Notes: a model not told the origin generated them from the letters alone. A stretch of 64,000 nucleotides of DNA from DASVUC01 sp038237225 (GCA_038237225.1 JBBRYX010000017.1:1-64000); one strand, 5' to 3'. Shown: positions 43,194 through 52,277, numbered from the stretch's first letter. Numbers and translations are program-made.

Positions 43194-46100
43194 TTACACG
43201 TCGAAATACTTCGCTTCAGGATGATGCGCCACAATCGCATCCGTCGACTGCTCAGGCACCAGCATGTAATTCTCACTCAGGATCACCCCAATCTCCGACG
43301 GATTGAGCAACTCCACAATCTTCGTCCGCTGCTCCAGGTCCGGACACGCCGGATATCCAAAGCTATACCGCCCGCCGCGATATCCCTGCTGGTACATCTC
43401 CCGCATGGTTGGCGCATCTTCGGATCCAAACCCAAGCTCTTGCCGCATCCGCTTGTGCCACAACTCCGCCAGCGCCTCGGCCGACTCGACTCCGAAGCCG
43501 TGCAGATAAAGATAATCCTGATACCGATTTTCCGCCCGCAACGTCTCCGCCACTTCCGTCGCCCGATCCCCCACCGTCACCAGTTGCACCCCGAGCACAT
43601 CCATCTCGCCGCTCTCAACGGATCTGAAGAAATCCGCGACGCACAACCGCCGCCGACCCTCCTGCCGCGGAAACTGAAACCGCATCCATTCCTTGCAGTT
43701 CCCCCTCTCTCTTTGAAGGGGCGCCCCTTGTGTCGCCCCCTTCCCGCTGTCGGCCGACGCAAGCGTCGCACCTACAAAGCCCTCCGGTCGATAAACGATC
43801 AACTCATTCCCCTGCGACTGCACCGGGAAATATCCATACACCACCTTCGGTTCCAGCAATCCCTCCTCCACCGCGCGCTTCTTCAACCCCTCAAACACCG
43901 GCCGCGCCGTCTCCTCCGTCACCTTCTCAAACTCCTCTTCACTCAACTTCCCCTTCTTAAATCCCCACTGCCCCCGAAACAGCGCCACCTCATTGATGTA
44001 CGGAAACACCTGCTTCGACGGAATGTCCTTCACCACTCGCGCCCCCCAGAACGGGGGCACAGGAACCGGATTCACCTTCGACACCGGCTTCACATCCGCC
44101 GCGTCCAACGACTTCGGCTTCACCGCCCCCTCTTTCAACTTCCGCCGCTTCTCAGCCCGCGTCTTCTGCGCCTCCATGAGCGTTCCCACACCTCCACCCG
44201 CGATCCCATCCATCACGCTCAGCCCCTCAAACGCATCTTTACAATACAACAAAGGCCCCCGATACAGATTCGCCAGATCCTCCTCCGCATACTCGCGCGT
44301 CAACGCGGCCCCACCCAACAGCACCGGCACCTTCACCCCGCTCGCGTTCAGCTCCTCCAGATTGTCCTTCATCACGTTGACCGACTTCACCAACAGCCCG
44401 CTCATCCCAATCGCATCCGCCTTTTTCTCCTGCGCCGCCTTCAGGATGTCATGGATCGGCTGCTTGATCCCCAAATTAAAAACCGTGTAGCCGTTGTTCG
44501 ACAAAATAATGTCGACCAGATTCTTCCCGATGTCATGCACATCCCCCTTAACCGTCGCCAGCACAATCCTTCCCTTGCTTGATCCCTCCACCTTTTCCAT
44601 GAACTTCTCCAGATGCCCCACCGAAGCCTTCATCGTCTCGGCGCTCTGAAGCACAAACGGCAACTGCATCTGCCCCGATCCAAACAGCTCCCCCACCACC
44701 TTCATACCGGCTAGTAAAATGTTATTGATAATCTCCAGCGGAGGGTATTTCGCCCGGGCCTCTTCCAAATGCTCGATCAGATTCCGCTTCTCCCCATCGA
44801 CAATGTGCTTCTTCAGCTTCTCCACAATCGACAGCCCCTCAAACGGATCCGAGGAAAGAAGAGCTCCCGTCCCCCTTCTTTCGTCCTCCTCCGCGAACAA
44901 TTCGATGTAATGCGTCAGCGGATCAAACTCCTCGCGCCGTTTGTCATAAATCAACTCCAGGGCGGCATTCCATTGCTCATCCGGGATTCTGTTGCGCGGC
45001 AGGATCTTCGAAGCATGCACGATCGCCCCGGTCAATCCCGCCTCGCGCAGCTCATGCAGAAACACCGAATTCAAAACCACCCGCGCCGCCGGCTTCAACC
45101 CGAACGAAACATTGCTCAGCCCCACCACCGTATGACACTCCGGAAGCTCCCGCGAAATCCGCCGCGTCCCCTCAATCGTCTCCAGCGCATTCCCCCGATC
45201 CTCTTCAATCCCCGTGGAAATCGGCAACACCAGCGGATCAAACAGCAGATCCTCATCCCGCAAACCAAACTTCTCTACCGCCAGGTCCCGGATCCGCTTC
45301 GCGATCGAGATCTTCCGCTCCGCCGTCCGCGCCATCGCGTTGATCTTGTCCTCATCGATCGTCCCCGCCACGATCGCCGCCCCGTACTTTTTCGCGAGCG
45401 CGCACATCTCCGCCACTCGCTCCTCCCCATCCTCCAGGTTCATCGAGTTTAAAATGCAACGCCCCCCCACAAGCTGAAGCCCCGCCTCCATTACCTTCGG
45501 ATTGGTACTGTCCAGCATGATCGGCGCCGGCAGCGCATTCACGAACCGCCGCACCACCTCATGCATATCCCGCACCCCATCCCGTCCCACAAAATCCACG
45601 CACACATCCAGCATGTGCGACCCATCCCGCACCTCATCCCGAGCCATCGAAACCAGCCCATCCCAATCCTCACTCTGCAACAGCGTCTTGAATTTCTTAG
45701 ACCCATTCGTATTCGTCCGCTCCGCCACGATCAGATAAGAATTGTCCTGCCGAATATCCTCCGCCGTAACCAAAGAAGAAATCTGCGCCCGCCCCTTCAC
45801 CGTGCGCTCTTTCCCCCTCTTCCCCCCTTCGTCGCTCCGTCGCTTCGTCGCTTCGCCGCTCTTCTCTTCCCCCCTCTTGCCTCTTGCCTCCTGCCTCTTG
45901 CCTTCCCCGACGCCCACCTCATCACACAACAACCTCATATGCTCCGGCATCGTCCCACAACACCCCCCCACAAGGTTCACCCCGAAGTCCTCCACAAACC
46001 GCATCACCCCCTTGCAGTAATCCGCCGGCCCCATCGGAAAATGACTCTTCCCATCCACCATAATCGGCAACCCCGCGTTCGGCAGCGCGCTCACATACCG

Positions 46101-46838
46101 CGGCCAGTTCTCGCAGATATAACGCGTGCTCTCCGCCAACTCATAAGGCCCAAACGCACAATTCACCCCAAGCACATCAATCTCGCGATAAGGCAAAAAC
46201 GTAGCCACCAGCGCCGAAGCATCCGACCCCGTAAGCATCTGGTTCCCGTTATTCGTATCAAAAGAAGCCTGCACGACAATCGGCAACCTTCGCCCCGCCT
46301 CCTTCATCGCCTCATTCGCCGCCGCCAGAATGCACTTGATCACCAGCATGTCCTGCTGCGTCTCGATCAACAGCACATCCGCCCCACCCGCAAGCAACCC
46401 CCTCACCTGCTCGCGATAAGAATCCAGCGCCACATCCCACGTCGTGTGCCCCAGCGTCAGCAGCTTCGTCCCCGGCCCCACCGCCCCGAACACAAACCGC
46501 GGCCGATCGCTCGTCTCAAACTTCTCACACGCCCGCCGCGCAATCTCCGCCGCCGCCTTGTTATTTTCAAAAACCCGCTCCGCCATCCCCGCCTCGGCCA
46601 GCACAATCTTGTTCGCCCCAAACGTGTTCGTCTCCACCCCATCGCACCCCACCTCCAGAAACGCCTCGTGGATTTCCTGGATCATGTCCGGCCGCGAGAA
46701 ATTCAACACCTCCGAAATATTCTCATGCCCCATCCAATCCCGCTGATGATCCAGATGCCGGCACTGAAGGTTCGACCCCATCGCGCCATCCAACACGACG
46801 ACCCGCTCCCGAATCACATCCAAAAACGATCGCCGCAT
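43194..46838 (-). CDS. metH: Cobalamin-dependent methionine synthase
   Basis: 1214 residues. I prefer ATG 46836-46838, with GAGG 6 bases upstream, over the ATG at 46844. Domains in order: homocysteine-binding barrel (1-310, with zinc-site GVNCAFGP and VGGCCGTMPEH), pterin-binding barrel (about 360-620; ERTNTNGSKKF, DSTNPKVMEAG), B12 cap and Rossmann domain (DVHDIGKNLVDIIL, with the His that replaces the lower axial ligand), and the AdoMet activation domain (ending RGGRYSFGYPACPDL). It transfers methyl from methyl-tetrahydrofolate to homocysteine. Two repeat-derived insertions lie between or inside domains: a Lys/Arg/Glu-rich one (about 310-345) and GATLASADSGKGATQGAPLQ near residue 1030. No cobalamin or SAM riboswitch was seen upstream. 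Confidence 0.95.
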   Translation of the reverse strand: MRRSFLDVIRERVVVLDGAMGSNLQCRHLDHQRDWMGHENISEVLNFSRPDMIQEIHEAFLEVGCDGVETNTFGANKIVLAEAGMAERVFENNKAAAEIARRACEKFETSDRPRFVFGAVGPGTKLLTLGHTTWDVALDSYREQVRGLLAGGADVLLIETQQDMLVIKCILAAANEAMKEAGRRLPIVVQASFDTNNGNQMLTGSDASALVATFLPYREIDVLGVNCAFGPYELAESTRYICENWPRYVSALPNAGLPIMVDGKSHFPMGPADYCKGVMRFVEDFGVNLVGGCCGTMPEHMRLLCDEVGVGEGKRQEARGKRGEEKSGEATKRRSDEGGKRGKERTVKGRAQISSLVTAEDIRQDNSYLIVAERTNTNGSKKFKTLLQSEDWDGLVSMARDEVRDGSHMLDVCVDFVGRDGVRDMHEVVRRFVNALPAPIMLDSTNPKVMEAGLQLVGGRCILNSMNLEDGEERVAEMCALAKKYGAAIVAGTIDEDKINAMARTAERKISIAKRIRDLAVEKFGLRDEDLLFDPLVLPISTGIEEDRGNALETIEGTRRISRELPECHTVVGLSNVSFGLKPAARVVLNSVFLHELREAGLTGAIVHASKILPRNRIPDEQWNAALELIYDKRREEFDPLTHYIELFAEEDERRGTGALLSSDPFEGLSIVEKLKKHIVDGEKRNLIEHLEEARAKYPPLEIINNILLAGMKVVGELFGSGQMQLPFVLQSAETMKASVGHLEKFMEKVEGSSKGRIVLATVKGDVHDIGKNLVDIILSNNGYTVFNLGIKQPIHDILKAAQEKKADAIGMSGLLVKSVNVMKDNLEELNASGVKVPVLLGGAALTREYAEEDLANLYRGPLLYCKDAFEGLSVMDGIAGGGVGTLMEAQKTRAEKRRKLKEGAVKPKSLDAADVKPVSKVNPVPVPPFWGARVVKDIPSKQVFPYINEVALFRGQWGFKKGKLSEEEFEKVTEETARPVFEGLKKRAVEEGLLEPKVVYGYFPVQSQGNELIVYRPEGFVGATLASADSGKGATQGAPLQRERGNCKEWMRFQFPRQEGRRRLCVADFFRSVESGEMDVLGVQLVTVGDRATEVAETLRAENRYQDYLYLHGFGVESAEALAELWHKRMRQELGFGSEDAPTMREMYQQGYRGGRYSFGYPACPDLEQRTKIVELLNPSEIGVILSENYMLVPEQSTDAIVAHHPEAKYFDV
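43693..43776. repeat. Repeat insertion in the MetH activation domain
   Basis: Between codons for VYRPEG and EWMRFQFPRQ, normally nearly adjacent in MetH, lie about 80 bp. They contain GGCCGACGCAAGCGTCGCAC plus CTAC (43752-43775). Its hairpin GACGC-AA-GCGTC corresponds to GACAC-AA-GTGT at 12855-12877 in the GT87 gene, with a compensatory pair change. The frame is kept. Confidence 0.75.
45805..45908. repeat. Tandem repeats in the first MetH linker
   Basis: CGTCGCTTCG-type units (about 45829-45860) and CCTCTTGC-type units (about 45873-45905) encode a basic linker (KRQEARGKRGEEKSGEATKR) between the homocysteine and pterin domains. Codons are simply repeat units; the frame is kept and no stop arises. 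Confidence 0.7.
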
Positions 46839-47085
46839 AAGCATCCTCGCCTGAGATCCAAATTGAAAATCTCAAATTCCAAATCACCAATTCCCCAATC
46901 TAAAGTCAACCCACTCCAGCACAACAACCCATCCGACCATCCGGATACATTGTTGAACATCCCCCCACCCCGGTCAACTACCCCTCCCTCTCAGCGTGGC
47001 ATGGGCGTTCCGCCCATGCACCTCCCAAAACCGCCTCAACAACCCCAAAACCGATCCACAATCGGCAATTGGCAATCCCCCTCCC

Positions 47086-47901
47086 TCATCCTACATCCAT
47101 CGCCCCCACCTTCCTCATCTCCAGTTCCTCATACTTTCTACGAATCCCAGGCATCATCCCCCCCGCCACCGCCGAGCAGATCACACCGCACAGCAGCAGC
47201 GGATAATACACCGCCCACCCCTGCCCCATGATCACCGCGAAAAGTCCGGTGATCAGCAGCATCACGCCCATGATGATCATGGTGCCGAGTAGCGCCATCA
47301 CCGCGCGCCGCCCCCGCCCCAGCCCCGAGAGAAGCCCGACCAGCGCTCCCGCCACACCCAGCGATCCGCCCAAAATCCCGCCCACCAATCCGCCCTGGCG
47401 TTCGCCCCACCATGCGTTCGGGTCGGCCGCACTCCATGCCCCAATTCCCTCGGCCAGTTTGCCGCCGCGCAGCCACACTTTCCCTCCCGACCCCACCACG
47501 TTCACGTCCACGCGGGTTGGATAAACGCCTTCCTTGCTCTTGAACGGCAACTCAAACCACCGCCAGCCGCTCGACCCCTCCAGCTTCTTCATCGCCCCCT
47601 GCATCGCCAGCGTACGACTGAAATACCTGGCGCCATCCGGGAACGTGCTCCACATCTCCACGTAACCTTCGCCTGTAACGTCGGTATACTTCACCTCCCC
47701 CACCACCGAATACGATGCGTCCTTGATCCTCGGCTGATCCAACGCTAGCACCCTCACCGAGTTCGCCTTGGACAAATCCACCATCACATCCCCGTCGCTC
47801 GGCCGCGTCGCCGCCGGCGATGCGCTCTCAAACTTCACATCACGCGCAAACGCAGACCCCGCCCACCCCATCAACGTCACCAACAAGATTAATCGCCACA
47901 T
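47086..47901 (-). CDS. Exported membrane protein with three C-terminal helices
   Basis: 271 residues from ATG 47899-47901, with GGAG upstream; the longer frame comes from a palindromic repeat. There is a Sec signal (MWRLILLVTLMGWAGSAFA), then a beta-rich domain of about 140 residues (YSVVGEVKYTDVTGEGYVEM, WRWFELPFKSKEGVYPTRVDV) resembling a carbohydrate-binding-like jelly roll. Three Gly-rich membrane helices follow (GGILGGSLGVAGALVGLL, LLGTMIIMGVMLLITGLFAV, YYPLLLCGVICSAVAGG). I recognise no family. It is the last gene of a DUF2089 / TraB-like / membrane-protein operon. Confidence 0.72.
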   Translation of the reverse strand: MWRLILLVTLMGWAGSAFARDVKFESASPAATRPSDGDVMVDLSKANSVRVLALDQPRIKDASYSVVGEVKYTDVTGEGYVEMWSTFPDGARYFSRTLAMQGAMKKLEGSSGWRWFELPFKSKEGVYPTRVDVNVVGSGGKVWLRGGKLAEGIGAWSAADPNAWWGERQGGLVGGILGGSLGVAGALVGLLSGLGRGRRAVMALLGTMIIMGVMLLITGLFAVIMGQGWAVYYPLLLCGVICSAVAGGMMPGIRRKYEELEMRKVGAMDVG

Positions 47902-47946
47902 GGAGTCTCCTATCGTGGCATGGGCGTCTCGCCCATGCGCGCCCAA

Positions 47947-49062
47947 TCACATCTGCGACAACAACTGCCGCCCCCACGTCTTCGTCCCTTCCGTCGTCTT
48001 CGAATCCTTCACCACCGCCTCCACCCCCGCCTTCCCCTCCTCTTTCTTCCCCGAGTGATACCGCGCCACCGCCGCGTGCAGCCGCGCCACTTCCCCGATC
48101 CGCGCCTTCCCATCAAACGCCATCACGGCCTCTTCCCCCGCTTTCCCCGCCATCTCAAACTCATCCACCGCCTCCGCAAACGCCCCTGTCAAAAGCAGGT
48201 ATTTCCCGCGAAAGTAGTGATAATCGTTCGCGAATTCCCGATACGTCTCCACCTTCTTCAAGATCCCCAAAAGCTTCGCCCTCGCCCCCGGCGCCAGCGA
48301 CTCAAAGTTCAACAGCCGCAGCGCCTTCACATAATCCACCGGCCGCGTCTGCGCCTCAATCTCCTTCACCGTCAGCGGAAAATACTTCCCCACCTCCACA
48401 ACCTTCACCCCATCCACTTTCGCGAGATGATCTTTCAGGTAATACGCGTGCGCGCTCCCGAACACCACCGCAACCCGCTTCCCCGCGTTTTCCGCGCACA
48501 CTTTTTTCACGTTCTCAATGATCTTCTCATTCAGCGCCTCCCACGCCGTCTCCCCTCCGTTCATGCGATGCAGCGCTGCATGATAATCCCGCCACATCCT
48601 CAAACTCTCCTCCGAATTCATCCCCTCGCATCGCCCCATCGCCACGCGGTTCGCCTTCTTCCCAAACGCCTGCTCCACCTTCTGATACTCCGCGCCCTTA
48701 CCCGCCGACTGAAACCCCCCAATCATCGCCCCGATCGCCTGTCCATACTCATCGTCATTCCAACCCACCGGCACAACCTTCCAACCCTTCTCCTCCGCAA
48801 AAGGCCGTGTCACCTGGAAAGCTTCATAGGGCGCATACTCCCAAGGCGCTCCCACATTCGCCGGCGCCTCCACCGCCGCCACATCCGCCCCAATCTTCAC
48901 CAGCAGCGCCCTTAAATGTCCCGGCGTATACCCCTCCGGCATGTCCGAAATAAAATGCTGCGTCCCCACCACCACCACCTCACACACCGCCTTCGTCTGG
49001 GCTCGCGCCAGCCCTCCCATCCACGCCACAACCGCCACCGACACCACGATCGCTCGCCACAT
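47947..49062 (-). CDS. TraB/ChaN-like exported protein (DUF5694-like)
   Basis: 371 residues with a Sec signal (MWRAIVVSVAVVAWMGGLARA). The mature N-terminus EVVVVGTQHFISD and the later RVAVVFGSAHAYYLKDHL follow the 'LLGTxHF ... GxxHxxxL' pattern of the TraB/PrgY/GumN, ChaN and DUF5694 group, whose catalytic or metal-binding role is mostly unproven. The C-terminal 120 residues are helical and TPR-like (YFRGKYLLLTGAFAEAVDEFEMAG). It lies 9 bp downstream of the DUF2089 gene and 45 bp upstream of the membrane-protein gene. A half palindrome sits at its 3' edge. Confidence 0.65.
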   Translation of the reverse strand: MWRAIVVSVAVVAWMGGLARAQTKAVCEVVVVGTQHFISDMPEGYTPGHLRALLVKIGADVAAVEAPANVGAPWEYAPYEAFQVTRPFAEEKGWKVVPVGWNDDEYGQAIGAMIGGFQSAGKGAEYQKVEQAFGKKANRVAMGRCEGMNSEESLRMWRDYHAALHRMNGGETAWEALNEKIIENVKKVCAENAGKRVAVVFGSAHAYYLKDHLAKVDGVKVVEVGKYFPLTVKEIEAQTRPVDYVKALRLLNFESLAPGARAKLLGILKKVETYREFANDYHYFRGKYLLLTGAFAEAVDEFEMAGKAGEEAVMAFDGKARIGEVARLHAAVARYHSGKKEEGKAGVEAVVKDSKTTEGTKTWGRQLLSQM

Positions 49063-49071
49063 CGCCTCTCC

Positions 49072-49398
49072 TCAGCGTGACATGGGCGACCCGCCCATGC
49101 GCCTTTCTAGACCTTCCTCGATTTCCCGTCGATGCGCCTCCATCACCACCCGGAACGTCGCCAGGTCAATCTTCCCCTCCGCCACCTGCACTCGCAGCGT
49201 CCGCTCAAACTCGCTCGTGATCTTCTCGCTCTCAAAAATCTGCACCTTCTGAATCAGCCGATCCAGCCGCAGCCGGATCGTCGGATAGGAAATCCCATAC
49301 TCCTTCGCCAGATCCTTCAGCGACCCCGAAGCCAGCACAAACCGCTTCACAAACGCCAGGTCCTCATCCGTCAGCCGTTCAATCCATCCTGCCGCCAT
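49072..49398 (-). CDS. DUF2089-family HTH protein, likely local regulator
   Basis: 108 residues. A helix-turn-helix-like core, LTDEDLAFVKRFVLASGSLKDLAKEYGISYPTIRLRLDRLI (about 9-49), matches DUF2089 proteins (LEFV..F....G..KE.AKELGISYPTVR.RL). An acidic/basic helical part with LRVQVAEGKIDLATFRVVMEAH follows. The last 8 residues (MGGSPMSR) come from a palindromic repeat at 49077-49102, so the native C-terminus was probably nearby. It is the first gene of a three-gene operon. An AT-rich region with a repeated AAGTTTATT lies just upstream. Self-regulation is inference. Confidence 0.82.
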   Translation of the reverse strand: MAAGWIERLTDEDLAFVKRFVLASGSLKDLAKEYGISYPTIRLRLDRLIQKVQIFESEKITSEFERTLRVQVAEGKIDLATFRVVMEAHRREIEEGLERRMGGSPMSR

Positions 49399-49500
49399 TT
49401 AAGTTTATTAATCTAAAAATCAATTTAATTCAACAAAAAAATTCGCGTCACTTGAAGTTTATTTGTATATTTACGGTTCATGTTAGGGTAAAATCGCCCT
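49399..49500 (-). promoter_or_regulatory. AT-rich promoter region with repeated AAGTTTATT
   Basis: The 100 bp upstream of the DUF2089 gene are far richer in A+T than the rest of the window. AAGTTTATT occurs at 49401-49409 and 49455-49463, 54 bp apart (about five helical turns). These could be binding sites for the DUF2089 protein; that is inference. The rest of the gap to 49758 shows only the decamer repeat at 49611-49640. Confidence 0.4.
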
Positions 49501-49610
49501 GAGTGCTTGGAAACTTAACAGTTCCAAATCTTCTTCGGTGTAAAGGGCTGCAAGTTATCTTAACGCCGCCGGCGCCCCCACTCCCGATGATCCACGCGCC
49601 CCTGGCATCC

Positions 49611-49640
49611 AAACGGATACAAACGGATACAAACGGATAC
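49611..49640 (+). repeat. Three tandem AAACGGATAC decamers
   Basis: Three exact 10-bp units lie 119 bp upstream of thiL. No gene is encoded across them. Confidence 0.85.
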
Positions 49641-49758
49641 TCACGGCGATGTCTCGCGACTCCGATTCACCCTCTTCATTCGTCAATCACTCATTCAACC
49701 ATTCGTCATTCCCACAAAACCCTCCAAAACACTACACAACACTACAATCCACCGCTCA

Positions 49759-50646
49759 ATGCCCGGCGAATTCGACTTCATCAAATGGATCCGCTCCCAG
49801 CAATCCAAATCCCCCCTCGTCCAGCTCCCCGCCGGCGACGACCTCGCGGTCCTCAAATGGGACGCTTCTGACCTCCTCCTCGTCGGCGTCGACCAGGTCC
49901 TCGACGGCACCCACTTCGATTCCGCCATCCACTCCCCCTGCGCAATCGGGAGGAAAGCCATGAACCGCAATCTCTCCGACTGCGCCGCCATGGCCTGCCT
50001 CCCCGCCGCCGCCCTCGCCACCTCCGCGCTACCGAAGGGGACAAGTTTGGATTACGCCAAGGAACTTTATCTGGGAATGAAAGAAGCCGCCGACCTCTTC
50101 GACTGCGCCTTAGTCGGTGGCGACACCGCCTCCTGGCCCCATCCCCTAACCCTCACCGTGACCATCCTCGGTCGAAGCGCCGGCATCCAACCCATCACCC
50201 GATCCGGCGCCAAGCCCGGCGACTTTATCTACGTCACCGGCCCCCTCGGTGGCTCCATCCTCGGCCGGCACATGAATTTTGAGCCGCGCATCCAATTAGC
50301 GAGAAGCATCGCCAAAACCGGCGATATTCATGCGATGATCGATATCTCGGATGGCCTCTCGCGCGACCTTCGTCATATCTGCGATGAATCGGGAGTTGGC
50401 GCTCTCCTCTACTCGGAGGAGATCCCCATCCACCGGGATGCGTTTGAGCTCTTCCGCCGGGACCACATCTCGCCACTCGAACATGCACTACACGACGGCG
50501 AGGATCACGAGCTTCTCTTTGCATCACCGTCGGGCCTCTCCGGCACCAAAGTCATTGGACGATTCGTTGCAGGCGATTCGATTCAGATGCTTACAAAGGA
50601 GGGTTTGGTTCCAGTAGACCCCAAAGGGTGGGAGCACCAACTATGA
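49759..50646 (+). CDS. thiL: Thiamine-monophosphate kinase
   Basis: 295 residues, slightly short of the usual 310-330. PurM-like ATP-binding features of ThiL are present: an N-terminal EFDFIKWI, the metal-binding PAGDDLAVLKW (about 24-34), VDQVLDGTHFD, AMNRNLSDCAAMACLP, VGGDTASWPHPLTLTVTILG, IDISDGLSRDLRHIC, and the C-terminal GEDHELLFA. It phosphorylates thiamine monophosphate to the active diphosphate. Its stop overlaps the tsaE start (ATGA), so the two are translationally coupled. Confidence 0.93.
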   Translation: MPGEFDFIKWIRSQQSKSPLVQLPAGDDLAVLKWDASDLLLVGVDQVLDGTHFDSAIHSPCAIGRKAMNRNLSDCAAMACLPAAALATSALPKGTSLDYAKELYLGMKEAADLFDCALVGGDTASWPHPLTLTVTILGRSAGIQPITRSGAKPGDFIYVTGPLGGSILGRHMNFEPRIQLARSIAKTGDIHAMIDISDGLSRDLRHICDESGVGALLYSEEIPIHRDAFELFRRDHISPLEHALHDGEDHELLFASPSGLSGTKVIGRFVAGDSIQMLTKEGLVPVDPKGWEHQL

Positions 50647-51119
50647 CTCCCTCCCCCTCCGTATCCTCCGTGCTCTCCGTGGTGAAAAAAACCCGCTCGG
50701 TTCACGAGACCGAATCCTTCGCCGCCAATTTCGCGCGATCTCTCCAACCCGGCGCCACCATCGCCCTCTCCGGCGAAATGGGCGCCGGCAAAACCCATTT
50801 CGTCCGCGGCATCGTCGCCGGTCTCGGCGGCAACCCCAACATCGTCTCCAGTCCCACTTATGTCCTGCTCAATATCTATGACGCGCTCCCCATCCCCGTT
50901 TACCACCTCGACGCCTACCGCGTCACCGGCCCCGATGACTTCGACGCCATCGGATTCCTCGAACTTCTCGAGCAAAACGGCCTGGTCATTGTCGAATGGC
51001 CCCAGCGCGTTCTTCCCCTGCTTCCGTTACAAAGAATTGAGGTAACTCTAACAGCCACCGGCTCCAGCACACGTATCATTACCGTGAACTCAGTGGTACA
51101 GCAGTTGCTGAAACCCTGA
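50643..51119 (+). CDS. tsaE: tRNA threonylcarbamoyladenosine synthesis ATPase TsaE
   Basis: 158 residues from ATG 50643, overlapping the thiL stop by 4 bp. The Walker A motif is ALSGEMGAGKTHFVRGI (about 44-60); SSPTYVLLNIYD and the Walker B-like PVYHLDAYRV follow, then the family's FLELLEQNGLVIVEWPQR. TsaE is the small ATPase that works with TsaB and TsaD to form t6A37 of ANN-decoding tRNAs. The first 15 or so codons (TPSPSVSSVLSVV) resemble the CTCCGTG-type repeat seen elsewhere in the window, so the N-terminus may be repeat-derived. Confidence 0.93.
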   Translation: MTPSPSVSSVLSVVKKTRSVHETESFAANFARSLQPGATIALSGEMGAGKTHFVRGIVAGLGGNPNIVSSPTYVLLNIYDALPIPVYHLDAYRVTGPDDFDAIGFLELLEQNGLVIVEWPQRVLPLLPLQRIEVTLTATGSSTRIITVNSVVQQLLKP

Positions 51120-51135
51120 CGAGGAACCCGCCCAT

Positions 51136-52140
51136 ATGAAAAACTCACTGCTTCAAACGCTGACCGCGATTCTCGTCCTCTCTCCCGCCAGCTTGGCACT
51201 TGCCGCTGCCGCGCAAGTCGTCGACAACGCCGGCTTCTTCAGCGCGGATGCCGTCAACAAGGCGAACCAGCAGCTTGCCGAGATCCGCAGTCAGTTGGGC
51301 AAGGATCTCCGAGTCGAAACCTATTCCACCATCCCCGATGACCAGAAGGGCAGCTATTCCCCCGACCAAAAAGATAAATTCTTCAGGGAATGGGCTTACA
51401 AACAAGGCAAAGCCGCCGGCGTGCAAGGCGCGATCGTCCTGATCACACGCGATCCCTCGTATCTCCAGGTGGATGTCGGGGAGACCACGCGCAGGCAAGC
51501 CTTCACCGTTGAAGATCGCAATCGACTGCGCAGCACACTTCTGACCGACTTCAAAGCCAAGCGCTACGATGAAGGCCTTCTCAGTGCCGTCGATGTCTTC
51601 CGAAGCTCACTGAGCGCCAGTCAGACTGCCGCACCCGCGCGATCATCTTCTCCCGCCGGCACCGTCACACGCACGCAACCGGTCAGCCCCGGCCCCTCCA
51701 TGGGGCGAATCATCTTTTGGGGCGCGCTAATCTTCTTCGGCCTGATGCTCGTCCGCTGGTTCATGGCCCGGCGAAATAATTCCTACGCAAACTCCGGTCA
51801 ACAAAACCCCGGCCAAAATCCAAATTATCCTCCGGGCTACGGTCAAGGCGGATATGGCGGCGGAGGTGGGGGTGGCTTCGGCCGCGGCATCGGTGGCGGA
51901 ATCCTCGGCGGCCTGCTCGGAAGCTGGATCGGGGGACGCATGTTCGGTAACAACCAGTCCTACGGCGCACCCCCTCCCACCGACCAATCCGGCGGCGGCG
52001 GCGGCGCGTTCGGCGACACCGGCGCAAGCGACTTTTCCTCCAACTCCGGCGGCTTCCAGGACTCCGGCGGCGGGGGTGACTTTGGCGGCGGGGGTGACAG
52101 CGGCGGCGGAGGCGACAGCGGAGGCGGCGGCGACTTCTAA
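51136..52140 (+). CDS. TPM-domain protein with Gly-rich tail
   Basis: 334 residues. A Sec signal (MKNSLLQTLTAILVLSPASLALA) is followed by a TPM domain (about 25-155; VVDNAGFFSADAVNKANQQL, GKDLRVETYSTIP, QGAIVLITRDPSYLQVDVG). One membrane helix (MGRIIFWGALIFFGLMLVRWF, about 190-210) and a very Gly-rich C-terminus of about 115 residues with repeated GGGGDS follow. Bacterial TPM proteins (YgcG-like) are membrane-anchored with the TPM domain outside; phosphatase activity is known only for some relatives. It starts 16 bp after tsaE. Confidence 0.88.
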   Translation: MKNSLLQTLTAILVLSPASLALAAAAQVVDNAGFFSADAVNKANQQLAEIRSQLGKDLRVETYSTIPDDQKGSYSPDQKDKFFREWAYKQGKAAGVQGAIVLITRDPSYLQVDVGETTRRQAFTVEDRNRLRSTLLTDFKAKRYDEGLLSAVDVFRSSLSASQTAAPARSSSPAGTVTRTQPVSPGPSMGRIIFWGALIFFGLMLVRWFMARRNNSYANSGQQNPGQNPNYPPGYGQGGYGGGGGGGFGRGIGGGILGGLLGSWIGGRMFGNNQSYGAPPPTDQSGGGGGAFGDTGASDFSSNSGGFQDSGGGGDFGGGGDSGGGGDSGGGGDF

Positions 52141-52150
52141 CAACACAAGG

Positions 52151-52190
52151 TCGAGCGTACGAGAGCCCAGCGGCGCTGCCGCGGGTCCTC
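52151..52190. repeat. GAGAGCCCAGCGGC..GCCGCGGG repeat, intergenic copy
   Basis: TCGAGCGTACGAGAGCCCAG and the following CGGCGCTGCCGCGGG match, in inverted orientation, the segment 57861-57897 inside a CxxCH protein gene. The hairpin stem CGGC/GCCG is conserved while the loop differs. Confidence 0.7.
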
Positions 52191-52212
52191 CAAACTCGAC
52201 CTCCAAGACAAC

Positions 52213-52241
52213 GCCAAGGCAGCCCAACACGCTGCCTTGGC
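52213..52241 (+). terminator. Strong stem-loop after the TPM gene
   Basis: GCCAAGGCAGC and GCTGCCTTGGC form a perfect 11-bp stem with a 7-base loop (52213-52241), 73 bp after the stop. The following sequence is CCGTAGGGGG, not a T-tract, so it is a plausible but non-canonical terminator. Confidence 0.5.
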
Positions 52242-52277
52242 CCGTAGGGGGAAAAAAGAGCTTCGGCATCAGGAGCG

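Noticed and set aside
43110..44582. 490-codon plus-strand frame opposite metH (also 45561-47231, 556 codons)
   Set aside because: They are antisense to a clear MetH, rich in Arg/His/Pro/Leu, and explained by the codon bias of the opposite strand.
46839..47000. Cobalamin or SAM riboswitch upstream of metH
   Set aside because: The sequence is short AATCTCAAATTCC-type repeats with no B12 box or SAM-riboswitch stems that I can recognise.
50030..50045. AAGGGGACAAG within thiL as another copy of the AAGGGGACA repeat
   Set aside because: It lies in conserved coding sequence without flanking similarity and is likely chance.
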